In this document: piece after piece, positions 1 through 7,857 of the stretch
Numbering within the stretch: the first letter of the stretch is position 1
Layout: every line of letters begins with the position of its first letter
Origin: Bradyrhizobium iriomotense
GTDB lineage: Bacteria; Pseudomonadota; Alphaproteobacteria; Rhizobiales; Xanthobacteraceae
Assembly: GCF_018130765.1 (NCBI RefSeq)
Contig: NZ_JAFCJZ010000002.1
Location: 62,001 to 126,000, forward strand
DNA length: 64,000 bases
Direction of reading: 5' to 3'
Made by a program: the position numbers and the translations under genes
The notes under the pieces: generated by a model
Database searches by the model: none
What the model was told of the DNA's origin: nothing
Seen by the model: the letters and a program-made list of their open reading frames with translations, nothing else

Positions 1-465
1 CTCGCGCATCGCGGTCGCGCCGTTTGGAAATATCTTGAGGCGCGAGGCGACCTCGTAGGCGATGCCGAGCCGATCCAGCACTTTTGCGACGTGCTGTCCC
101 GCCGTGGACGCCTTGATATCAGGGACGTAGATAGCGTCCGCGGAACGCAGCACCTCGCGCAAATCGGCTTCGGTCTTCGCCGTCACCCTGGGATCACGGC
201 TGCGAACTGCCAGTGCGGTCTCGACCCGACCGACATCCGCGATCGAGGATGGAGCGACGAGCTTCTCCTCGGCAAGCTTTGCAAGCAGGGCCTGCGTCAG
301 AATCATGAGATCTGTCGGCGTACCCGCGCGCAGCTTGTCGGCCATGACGCCGACCGCGCCGAATTCACCGTCGATGCCGCAGCCGGTCTGTGTCTTGAAG
401 TCCTCGCTGAGGCCGCGCACCAGGCCTTGCGCCGCGCCGCCGCTCAAGATGGTCACTGTCGTCAC
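1..465 (-). CDS. ModA-like substrate-binding domain protein without signal peptide (partial, 3' end outside window)
   Basis: The visible 155 codons begin MTTVTILSGGAAQGLVRGL and continue to the window edge, so the C-terminus is missing. The fold type is inferred from the opening beta-strand followed by an SGGA loop and from an internal GVMADKLRAG-TPTDLMILTQ stretch, typical of periplasmic binding protein type II / molybdate-binding ModA relatives. Unlike true ModA it shows no signal peptide: residues 1-20 carry no basic n-region or hydrophobic core. The GTG start overlaps the stop of the upstream molybdenum hydroxylase gene (GTGA, 462-465), so translation is probably coupled. The protein may act in the cytosol as a ligand or cofactor sensor, or in molybdenum handling for the enzyme; that role is inference. 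Family assignment is fairly sure, function is not. Confidence 0.75.
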   Translation of the reverse strand, partial: MTTVTILSGGAAQGLVRGLSEDFKTQTGCGIDGEFGAVGVMADKLRAGTPTDLMILTQALLAKLAEEKLVAPSSIADVGRVETALAVRSRDPRVTAKTEADLREVLRSADAIYVPDIKASTAGQHVAKVLDRLGIAYEVASRLKIFPNGATAMRE

Positions 466-2588
466 GATGCAAGCTCCATGGCTGCGATGATCCTGTCGCG
501 CGTGATCGGCAGGTCACGGACGCGCACGCCGAGGCAATCGAACACGGCGTTCGCGATCGCCGCCGTCACCGGACCGTGCGCGGCTTCGCCGGCGCCGACC
601 GGCTCGGTTTCCGGCCGCTGGATGATCTCGACATCTACCGCCGGCACTTCGCTGAAAGTCAGGATCGGATAATCCGTCCACGAAGTCGAGGTGATGCGCG
701 ACCGGTCAAAGCGGACGCGCTCCTTCAAGACCCAGCTCGTCGCCTGGATGGCGCCGCCCTCGATCTGGTTGATGACGCCGTCCGGATTGATGGCCTCGCC
801 GACATCGACCGCAAGCGTCAGCCGCTTCACGCGGATGTCGTCGGCCCCTTCGATCTCTGCAATCGCGGCGCAATAGGCCCCCGTGTTCTTGTAGCGTGCA
901 AAGCCGACGCCGTGACCGATGCCGGCCTGCTTCTGCGGTTTCCATTGCGCGCGTCGCGCCGCGGCGCGAATGACGTCGCGCGCCCGCTCGTCACGGAGGT
1001 GGCGCAGGTGGAATGCGATCGGATCCTCGCCGCGCAATGCGGCGATCTCGTCGAGCAGGGACTCGATAGCGAACACATTGCCTTGCCCGCCCAGCGTCCG
1101 CAGTGCCGAGGTACGCACCGGCATCGTCAGCAGCCGGTGGCTCGTGATCGTCCAGGCCGGGAAATCATAGAGCGGAACGGAGTTGCGATCGCCGCCACCG
1201 CCATTGGCGGCGGGCGGATTCGTCGAAATCATGCGCGGGTAGGGGTTCGCGATTTCGGTTGCCGCGAGCAGCGCGGGCTGCGCCGCGCGTCCCGGCCGCG
1301 CCGCGTGGCCGTTGCTCCAGATCGCGTGGCGCCAGCCGATAATCTCGTTGTCCGCATCGAGATCGGCCTCGATCTCGATGGCCATCGCCGCACCAAACGG
1401 CGCATGGGACATCTCGTCGTGGCGCGACCACTGCACCCGGACCGGTCGGCCGCCGGCCGCTTTCGCCAGCAGAACGGCGTCGAGCGCGACGTCATCGGCC
1501 GCGTTGTGTCCGTAGCAGCCGGCGCCCTCCATGTGCTCGACGACGATGTTTTCGGCGGGCAGCTTGAGCACGATGGCGAGATCGGCGCGCAGCAGATAGA
1601 CACCCTGGCTGTGCGTCCAGACGTGGACACGATCGCCGTCCCATCGCGCCATGGCGCAGGAGGGCGCGATCGAAGCATGGGCAATGTAGGGTCGGGTGTA
1701 TTGCCGGCGTAGGGTACGAGCGTGCTCGCGCGGCGATAACGCCGGCTTGGTGTCGATGACGGTGGTCTCGACCGGCTGGCTTTTCAGGAAGCCTGCCAGA
1801 TCATCTTCATCGGGCAGCGGTTCTCCGGCCGACCATGTCGCGCCTTTGCGCAAGGCTTTCAGTGCAGCTTCCGCCGCGGCCTCGGCGTCAGCGATCACGC
1901 CGGCAAAGCCGCCGTCGCGGGCGATCGCGACGCGGCCGGGGACGGCGCGTGCGGCTGTTTCGTTGAGCGCAATCAGCTTGGCGCCCGAGATGTCCGGCCG
2001 CAGCACGCGTCCGTGCAGCAAGCCAGGCAACGCCTGGTCGTGAATGAAGCGAGGCTGGGCGAACACCTTGTCGGGAATGTCCACGCGCTGGATGGAATGT
2101 CCGGCGACGGCGCGCCTGGCGGCGCTCTTCGCCGCCGCGCCCGCAGTGGCGTCGTGGTCGAGCGAGACGTCGCCCGAGAGCTCCCAATAGCTGGTGCTGA
2201 CATTGCCGGGACCCGAGATCGTGCCGTCATCGACATCGAGCAACGCTGCGTCGACACCGAGACGCTCGGACGCCGCAAACAGGAAGCGCTGGCGCACCTC
2301 GGCACAGACCTGTCGGAGCGCGCGGCCGGATTGCTGGATCGAAAGGCTGCCTGACGTGACGCCTTCGTTCGGGCTGGCTGCCGTCGAGGCGCGGATCATC
2401 TCGACCTTGGAGATATCGACGTCGAGCTCATCCGCTGCGATTTGCGCCAGCGCCGTCACGATGCCCTGGCCGATCTCGACCTTGCCCGGCGAGATCGCGA
2501 CACGGCCGTCGCCCGTGAACCTTACCCAGGACGACAGCCTTGGATTGGCCACCAGACTGACCGGCAGTTTCGGGGCAGGGGACGTCAT
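462..2588 (-). CDS. Molybdopterin-binding subunit of xanthine dehydrogenase-family hydroxylase (IorB-like)
   Basis: This 708-aa protein is a large subunit of a molybdenum hydroxylase, the enzymes that insert water-derived oxygen into N-heterocycles, purines or aldehydes. The N-terminal NPRLSSWVRF...GKVEIGQGIVTAL pattern matches the isoquinoline 1-oxidoreductase beta / nicotinate dehydrogenase large-subunit group. Near the C-terminus PVGAGEAAHGP carries the conserved catalytic glutamate of the family (about E668). Its start overlaps the stop of the adjacent 2Fe-2S gene by ATGA, so the two subunits are made together. No FAD subunit gene is nearby, as expected for IorAB-type two-subunit enzymes that pass electrons to cytochromes. 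No twin-arginine signal is seen, so it is probably cytoplasmic. The substrate cannot be told from sequence. Confidence 0.9.
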   Translation of the reverse strand: MTSPAPKLPVSLVANPRLSSWVRFTGDGRVAISPGKVEIGQGIVTALAQIAADELDVDISKVEMIRASTAASPNEGVTSGSLSIQQSGRALRQVCAEVRQRFLFAASERLGVDAALLDVDDGTISGPGNVSTSYWELSGDVSLDHDATAGAAAKSAARRAVAGHSIQRVDIPDKVFAQPRFIHDQALPGLLHGRVLRPDISGAKLIALNETAARAVPGRVAIARDGGFAGVIADAEAAAEAALKALRKGATWSAGEPLPDEDDLAGFLKSQPVETTVIDTKPALSPREHARTLRRQYTRPYIAHASIAPSCAMARWDGDRVHVWTHSQGVYLLRADLAIVLKLPAENIVVEHMEGAGCYGHNAADDVALDAVLLAKAAGGRPVRVQWSRHDEMSHAPFGAAMAIEIEADLDADNEIIGWRHAIWSNGHAARPGRAAQPALLAATEIANPYPRMISTNPPAANGGGGDRNSVPLYDFPAWTITSHRLLTMPVRTSALRTLGGQGNVFAIESLLDEIAALRGEDPIAFHLRHLRDERARDVIRAAARRAQWKPQKQAGIGHGVGFARYKNTGAYCAAIAEIEGADDIRVKRLTLAVDVGEAINPDGVINQIEGGAIQATSWVLKERVRFDRSRITSTSWTDYPILTFSEVPAVDVEIIQRPETEPVGAGEAAHGPVTAAIANAVFDCLGVRVRDLPITRDRIIAAMELAS

Positions 2589-3055
2589 GGCAAAGCCATC
2601 TCCGAGGCCGCGCGAAGTACCGCGCGCACCATGCGGTTATGCGATCCGCAGCGGCAGAGGTTGCGATCGAGCGCCTCTCTCACCTCAGCCTCCGTCGGCA
2701 ACGGATTGCGTTTCAGCAGCGCCGCTGCGCCGATCAGGATTCCCGAGACGCAATAGCCGCATTGCATCGCCTGCTCGGAGATGAAGGCGCGTTGCAGCGG
2801 GTGCGGTTGCTCCACTGTTCCCAGGCCTTCCGCCGTGACGACATCCTTGTTCTCGACCGACCACATCGGCATGTCGCAGGAGCTCATTGCGCGGCCGTCG
2901 ACCATGACATGACAGGCGCCGCACTCACCGGCTCCGCAGCCGAAATGCGCACCGGCGATGCCGAGCCGGTTGCGCAGCACGTCGAGCAGCATCTGGTCCG
3001 GATCGGCGTCCACGACGATCGCCGCGCCGTTGAGTCGGAATTGAACCGTGGGCAT
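2585..3055 (-). CDS. (2Fe-2S)-binding small subunit of molybdenum hydroxylase (IorA-like)
   Basis: A 156-aa electron-transfer subunit. From the chosen ATG, the plant-type ferredoxin cluster has C40, C45, C48 and C60 (GCGAGECGAC), and the helical second cluster has C99, C102, C134 and C136 (QCGYC and LCRCG). These eight cysteines are the complete set for this family. The open frame extends upstream to 3121, but that would overlap the preceding gene and add non-conserved residues; the start at 3055, beginning MPTVQFRLNG, fits the domain boundary. It overlaps the large-subunit gene by 4 bases and together they form a two-subunit dehydrogenase. Very sure of family. Confidence 0.93.
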   Translation of the reverse strand: MPTVQFRLNGAAIVVDADPDQMLLDVLRNRLGIAGAHFGCGAGECGACHVMVDGRAMSSCDMPMWSVENKDVVTAEGLGTVEQPHPLQRAFISEQAMQCGYCVSGILIGAAALLKRNPLPTEAEVREALDRNLCRCGSHNRMVRAVLRAASEMALP

Positions 3056-3068
3056 GAGCAGTACGGCC

Positions 3069-4043
3069 TCAGGACTTGTCGAACTTCTTGACGACATCGG
3101 CCCATTTCTCGATGTCGCCACGCAGGAATTTTTCGAATTCCTGCGGTGTCATCGACATGGGTACGGCGCCCTGCTCGGTCCAGAGCTTGACGATGTCCGG
3201 ACGCTTCACCATTGCGTTTACGGCGGCGTTGAGCTTGTCGATGATGGGCTTCGGCGTGCCGGCCGGCGCCATCAGGCCGAGCCAGATCGTGGCCTCATAG
3301 CCGAGAACGCCGGCTTCGATCGCGGTCGGCACGTTCGGCAGCACCGCGGAGCGCTGCTTGCCTGTGGTGGCGAGCGGGCGAACCTGGCTTTCGGCAATGT
3401 TCGGCGCCATCGCCGGCACCGCGTCGATCATCATCTGCACCTGTCCGCCGATCACGCCGCCGCGGGCTTCGCCGCTGTTGCGGTAGGGGACATGGACGAC
3501 GTCGATGCCGGCCATCGCTTTGAACAGCTCACCAGCCATGTGATACGGCGTGCCCTGGCCGGAGGAGGCGTAGTTCAGCTTGCCTGGTTGCGCTTTGGCG
3601 AGTGCGATGAACTCGGCAAGCGTCTTCGCCGGCACTTGCGGGTTCACCACGACGACGAGATCGGAATAGTTCACCGGTGCGATCGGCGCGAGGTCGCGCA
3701 TCAGCTCGTATTTGCGCTTGTCCGGCGTCAGCAGCGATTCATTCGCGGTCTGGGTGTTGGACATCATCAGCAGCGTGTAGCCGTCGGCCGGCGACTTCGC
3801 AGCTTCCACGGTGCCGATGACGCCGCCGGCGCCGGTGCGGTTCTCGATCACGAAGGGCTGGCCAAAGCTTTCCTGGAAGACGTTGCCGATCAGCCGGGCC
3901 GCCACATCGGCCGGCCCGCCAGCCCCGAACGGGACGATGATCCGCACCGCGTGCGTGGGATAGTCCTGCGCCAATGAGGGGGCTGCGGCGCATGCGCCGA
4001 GCAGGCCGGCGGCCAGCGCCAGCATGAAGCTTCGGGCCGTCAT
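3069..4043 (-). CDS. Tripartite tricarboxylate transporter (Bug/TctC) substrate-binding protein
   Basis: A 324-aa periplasmic solute receptor. From MTARSFMLAL it has a classic Sec signal peptide ending near PSLAQ, followed by YPTHAVRIIVPFGAGGPADVAA, the signature of Bug receptors, whose ligand pocket binds carboxylates. The ATG at 4043 is preceded by a strong GGGAGGTG ribosome binding site; an upstream extension to 4211 would bury the signal peptide. No TctA/TctB membrane genes are adjacent, so this is an orphan receptor, a very common situation in Bradyrhizobium and Bordetella. It lies 13 bases upstream of the hydroxylase subunits and may deliver their substrate or an organic acid to a distant TctAB; this is inference. 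Confidence 0.92.
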   Translation of the reverse strand: MTARSFMLALAAGLLGACAAAPSLAQDYPTHAVRIIVPFGAGGPADVAARLIGNVFQESFGQPFVIENRTGAGGVIGTVEAAKSPADGYTLLMMSNTQTANESLLTPDKRKYELMRDLAPIAPVNYSDLVVVVNPQVPAKTLAEFIALAKAQPGKLNYASSGQGTPYHMAGELFKAMAGIDVVHVPYRNSGEARGGVIGGQVQMMIDAVPAMAPNIAESQVRPLATTGKQRSAVLPNVPTAIEAGVLGYEATIWLGLMAPAGTPKPIIDKLNAAVNAMVKRPDIVKLWTEQGAVPMSMTPQEFEKFLRGDIEKWADVVKKFDKS

Positions 4044-4276
4044 GCCCACCTCCCTGATGTCGTTCTTGTTGGCCGGTACTGTAACGGCAGGGAATGCGGA
4101 CTGTCGACGCCTTACAAAGCCGATCCGACCGGGAATATCCGGGGGATTCGGTGTGATTGGGCCGCATTTCGCGGTCGCGGCAGGAACCACCGCCGCGCGC
4201 GGTTTGAGCAAATCGCATGGGCATTGCCGGATAAATGCCCTCGGCTGGCAGGTATTTTGGTGTTACGAACTGGGAC

Positions 4277-6364
4277 ATGAACCAGCACGCGAAGATCGAA
4301 ATCCGCCATTCGACATGTCCACATGATTGCCCCTCGGCCTGTGCCCTCGATGTCGAGGTGGTCGAGGGCCGCAGCATCGGCCGCGTCCGCGGTTCGAAAA
4401 AGCAGACCTACACGGCCGGCGTCGTCTGCGCCAAGGTCGCCCGCTATGCCGAGCGCATCCATCACCCTGACAGGGTGACATTCCCGATGCGCCGCATTGG
4501 GCCGAAGGGCTCGGGCCAGTTCGCGCGCATCTCGTGGGACGAGGCGCTCGACGAGATCGCGGAGCGCTTCAACCAGGCCGAGCGCGAATTCGGCGCGGAA
4601 TCGGTCTGGCCGTACTACTACGCCGGAACGATGGGCCTCGTGATGCGCGACGGGCTCAACCGTCTGACGCATGTGAAAAAGTATTCGCGCTTCTATCAGA
4701 CCATCTGCGCCAATGTCGGGCGCATCGGCTTTGCGATCGGCACCGGCAAGATCGCCGGCGTCGATCCGCGCGAGATGGCTCTGTCCGACCTCGTGGTGAT
4801 CTGGGGTACCAACCCCGTCAACACCCAGGTCAACGTGATGACGCACGCCTCGCGTGCCCGCAAGGAGCGCGGCGCGAAGATCGCTGCGGTCGATATCTAC
4901 GACAACGAGACGATGAAGCAGGCTGATATCAAGATCATCCTGCGTCCGGGCACCGATGGCGCCTTCGCCTGCGGCGTCATGCATGTCCTGTTCCGCGACG
5001 GCTATGCCGACCGCGCCTACATGGACAAATACACCGACTGCCCGGCCGAGCTCGAGGCGCATCTGAAGACGCGCACACCGGAATGGGCGTCCGCGATTTG
5101 CGGCGTGCCGGTGGCGGAGATCGAGGCTTTTGCGAAAGCGGTCGGCGAGACCAAGCGGACGTTCTTCCGCTATGGCTACGGCTTTACGCGCAGCCGCAAC
5201 GGCGCCGTGCAGATGCATGCGGCGAATTGCATTCCGGCGGTGACCGGCGCCTGGCAGTACGAGGGCGGTGGCGCCTTCTTCAACAATTACGCGCTGTGGC
5301 ATTTCAACGAATCCATCATTGAAGCCCACGATGCGGTCGACCACAGCGTCCGCGCACTCGACCAGTCCAAGATCGGCCGCATCCTCACGGGCGACGCCGA
5401 GGCGCTGCGCGGTAAGGGGCCCGTCAAGGCGATGCTGATCCAGAACACCAACCCGATGACGGTGGCGCCGGAGCAGGCGCTGGTCCGGCAGGGCTTTGCG
5501 CGCGAGGATCTGTTCGTCGCCGTGCACGAGCAGTTCATGACCGAGACGGCGCTGATGGCCGACATCGTGCTGCCGGCGACCATGTTCATGGAGCACGACG
5601 ACCTCTATTACGGCGGCGGCCACCAGCACATCTCGGTCGGGCCGAAGCTGATCGACCCGCCCGGCGAATGCCGCTCCAATCATGAGGTCTTGCAGGCGCT
5701 GGCGCCGCGGCTTGGCGCAAAACATCGGGGCTTCGAGATGGCGCCGCGCGAATTGATCGACGCGACGCTGAAGCTCAGCAACCACGGCGACATCGGCGGC
5801 CTCGAAGCCGACATCTGGCGCGACCTGCAGCCGGATTTCCGCACCTCGCATTTCCTCGACGGCTTTGCCCATGCCGACAAGAAATTCCACTTCCGGGCGG
5901 ATTGGGCGCACCCGCCGTTCGGCGTGACGATGGGCGATTTCGACAAGATGCCTGATCTGCCGGACCATTGGGCGGTGATCGAGCACGCCGACCAGGCCCA
6001 TCCGTTCCGGCTCGCCACCAGCCCCTCGCGCAGCTTCCTCAACACCACCTTCAACGAGACACCGTCCTCGCAGGCGCGCGAGGGCAAAGCGAGCGTGATG
6101 ATCCATCCGATCGATGCGGCCGCGCTCGACATTGCTGACGGCGATGCGGTGACACTCGGCAACAGCCGCGGCGAGACCACGCTGGTCGCAACGCTGTTCG
6201 ATGGCGTGCGGCGCGGCGTGCTGATCGCGGAGTCCGTTCACCCCAACAAGAATCATATCGGTGGGCGCGGCATCAACATGCTGACGGGGGCCGACACGAT
6301 CGCGCCGATCGGCGGAGCCGCATTCCACGACAACAAGGTCTGGATCAGGAAAGCGGTCGGCTGA
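4277..6364 (+). CDS. Molybdopterin oxidoreductase (bis-MGD, 4Fe-4S)
   Basis: A 695-aa enzyme of the DMSO-reductase superfamily. The N-terminal 4Fe-4S motif is complete: CPHDCPSAC gives C14, C18 and C22, with C51 in GVVCAKVARY. The body contains the molybdopterin-binding blocks VIWGTNPVNT and IQNTNPM, and the C-terminal molydop-binding beta-barrel is seen around LATSPSRSFLNTTF and HPNKNHIGGRGIN. ATG 4277 is chosen because it gives the family-typical N-terminus; the frame is open from 4235. It has no Tat signal and no neighbouring membrane anchor or ferredoxin subunit, so it is probably a soluble cytoplasmic dehydrogenase or reductase of unknown substrate. It is divergent from the TTT receptor gene, with a 233-base shared upstream region. 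Confidence 0.9.
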   Translation: MNQHAKIEIRHSTCPHDCPSACALDVEVVEGRSIGRVRGSKKQTYTAGVVCAKVARYAERIHHPDRVTFPMRRIGPKGSGQFARISWDEALDEIAERFNQAEREFGAESVWPYYYAGTMGLVMRDGLNRLTHVKKYSRFYQTICANVGRIGFAIGTGKIAGVDPREMALSDLVVIWGTNPVNTQVNVMTHASRARKERGAKIAAVDIYDNETMKQADIKIILRPGTDGAFACGVMHVLFRDGYADRAYMDKYTDCPAELEAHLKTRTPEWASAICGVPVAEIEAFAKAVGETKRTFFRYGYGFTRSRNGAVQMHAANCIPAVTGAWQYEGGGAFFNNYALWHFNESIIEAHDAVDHSVRALDQSKIGRILTGDAEALRGKGPVKAMLIQNTNPMTVAPEQALVRQGFAREDLFVAVHEQFMTETALMADIVLPATMFMEHDDLYYGGGHQHISVGPKLIDPPGECRSNHEVLQALAPRLGAKHRGFEMAPRELIDATLKLSNHGDIGGLEADIWRDLQPDFRTSHFLDGFAHADKKFHFRADWAHPPFGVTMGDFDKMPDLPDHWAVIEHADQAHPFRLATSPSRSFLNTTFNETPSSQAREGKASVMIHPIDAAALDIADGDAVTLGNSRGETTLVATLFDGVRRGVLIAESVHPNKNHIGGRGINMLTGADTIAPIGGAAFHDNKVWIRKAVG

Positions 6365-6491
6365 GCGCACGGCGATTGCCGCGCAATTTGTGTCGAGGCG
6401 CTAAAGCGGCGCCGCGCCGCAGTTTGCGCTTGCACCTTTCGCCCGAGCTGCCGCAAATGGCGGCAAACGGGAGCAAGGAAGTGAGCGTGCC

Positions 6492-7274
6492 ATGACCGAC
6501 ACCACAGCCGTCATCACCGAAAAGCGCGGGCAGGCGTTCTGGATCACCATCAACCGGCCGGAGAAGCGCAACGCGCTGAACGGCGATGTGATCGCCGGCA
6601 TCAGCAAGGGCTATCGCGATGCGCATGAGGACAAGGACGTCCGCGTCATCGTGCTGACCGGTGCGGGTGACAAGGCGTTCTGCGCGGGCGCGGACCTGCA
6701 GAATTCCGGCGCGGCGTTCGCGATGGATCATTCCAAACCCAACGTCGACTATGCGGATCTGCTGCGTCTGTCGCAGAACGCGACCAAGCCGGCGATCGCG
6801 CGCCTCAGTGGCGTCTGCATGGCCGGCGGCATGGGCCTGCTCTGCATGACCGACATGGCAGTTGCGGCCGATCACGTCATCTTCGGCCTGCCCGAGGTGA
6901 AGGTAGGCGTGTTCCCGATGCAGGTCCTCAGCCTGCTCCAGAGGATCGCGCCGCCGCGCCTCGTCAACGAATGGGCGCTCACGGGCGAGCCATTCGATGC
7001 GAAGGCTGCGCAAGCTGCGGGGCTCCTCAACTACGTCGTGCCCGCGGCCGAGCTCGATGCCAAGGTCGACTGGCTGATCGGCCGCATCGTCGACAAATCA
7101 CCGACCGCGATCCGTCGCGGCAAATACGCCATGCGCGCCATCGCCGCGATGTCGTTCGACGAGAGCATCGCCTACACCGAGAGCCAGATCGCGCTGCTTG
7201 CGATGACCGAGGACGCCAAGGAAGGGCTGAAGGCGTTCAGCGAGAAGCGGAAGCCGGTCTGGACGGGGAGGTGA
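6492..7274 (+). CDS. Enoyl-CoA hydratase/isomerase (crotonase) family protein
   Basis: This 260-aa crotonase has the oxyanion-hole segment AFCAGADLQN and the second half-site SGVCMAGGMGLL. Against rat mitochondrial enoyl-CoA hydratase, the second catalytic glutamate is kept (FGLPEVKVG) while the first (CELAMMCD) falls on a glycine, so it may be an isomerase, lyase or hydrolase rather than a classical hydratase. It lies 127 bases downstream of the molybdopterin oxidoreductase on the same strand and could be co-transcribed. The ATG follows GGAGCAAGGAAG. Family is sure; reaction is open. Confidence 0.88.
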   Translation: MTDTTAVITEKRGQAFWITINRPEKRNALNGDVIAGISKGYRDAHEDKDVRVIVLTGAGDKAFCAGADLQNSGAAFAMDHSKPNVDYADLLRLSQNATKPAIARLSGVCMAGGMGLLCMTDMAVAADHVIFGLPEVKVGVFPMQVLSLLQRIAPPRLVNEWALTGEPFDAKAAQAAGLLNYVVPAAELDAKVDWLIGRIVDKSPTAIRRGKYAMRAIAAMSFDESIAYTESQIALLAMTEDAKEGLKAFSEKRKPVWTGR

Positions 7275-7284
7275 GAGGAAGTTC

Positions 7285-7423
7285 GTAGGGTGGGTTAGCC
7301 CTGGGCTGCGCGAAGCGCAGTCCCTTGGCGTAACCCACCACCGTTTGTTTCCGTCGAGGCAGAAGAGGTGGGTTACGCCCTGCTGGCCGCGCTTTGCGCG
7401 CCCACAGTGCTAACCCACCCTAC
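7285..7423. repeat. Paired palindromic intergenic repeat (REP/BIME-like)
   Basis: The segment opens with GTAGGGTGGGTTAG and closes with its exact reverse complement CTAACCCACCCTAC. Two internal arms, GCGTAACCCACCA (about 7329-7341) and GGTGGGTTACGCC (about 7368-7380), mirror one another, so the region folds as two nested stem-loops. GCGCGAAGCGCAG and GCGCTTTGCGCGC form the inner tips. It fills the space between two convergent genes. Similar GTAGGGTGGGTTAG elements are widespread in proteobacterial genomes and often act as transcription stops or repeated mobile palindromes. Confidence 0.8.
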
Positions 7424-7428
7424 GGCAC

Positions 7429-7857
7429 TTACCCCGCGTTGGCCTTCAGCCCCGCCGTCTGGATACCCGCCACTGCGCAAGCCTCGTCATTGTCGGAGGT
7501 GTCGCCGGAGACGCCGACGGCGCCGAGCAGGGTCGTGCCGTCCATGATCAGCACGCCGCCGGGGACCGGCACCAACGCTCCCTTCGCAATGGTGTTCACG
7601 GCGTCGATGAAATAGGCCTGCTCCTGCGCGCGCTGGAACAGGGCGCGTGAGCCCATGCCCATCGCGAGGGCGCCGTAAGCTTTGCCATGGGCGATCTCGG
7701 CGCGCATCAGGCTGGTGCCGTCCTGCGCCGCGGCGAGCTTGAGCACGCCGCGGGGGTCCAGGATGGTGACGACGAGGGGCTTGAGCTTCAGCTCGCCGGC
7801 CTTTGCGAAGGCGGCGTCGAGGATCTTGCGGGCGACGTCGAGGGTGAGTTCAGCCAT
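7429..7857 (-). CDS. GlcG/HbpS (DUF336) family protein
   Basis: A 142-aa protein of the GlcG/HbpS family, recognised by LDPRGVLKLAAAQDG, SLMRAEIAHGKAYGALAMG and the glycine-rich end VPVPGGVLIMDG...GAVGVSGDTSDNDEACA. Members bind haem or small molecules and are typically encoded beside glycolate or other 2-hydroxyacid oxidases, as here. It starts 8 bases inside the end of the large FAD/Fe-S dehydrogenase gene, so the two are one operon. No signal peptide is visible. It may be an accessory factor for the dehydrogenase; the biochemical role of GlcG itself is not established. Confidence 0.9.
   Translation of the reverse strand: MAELTLDVARKILDAAFAKAGELKLKPLVVTILDPRGVLKLAAAQDGTSLMRAEIAHGKAYGALAMGMGSRALFQRAQEQAYFIDAVNTIAKGALVPVPGGVLIMDGTTLLGAVGVSGDTSDNDEACAVAGIQTAGLKANAG

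Noticed and set aside
4112..6370. 752-codon open frame antisense to the molybdopterin oxidoreductase
   Set aside because: Composition is arginine/histidine/aspartate-rich with no recognisable domain; it mirrors the strong codon bias of the real gene on the other strand.
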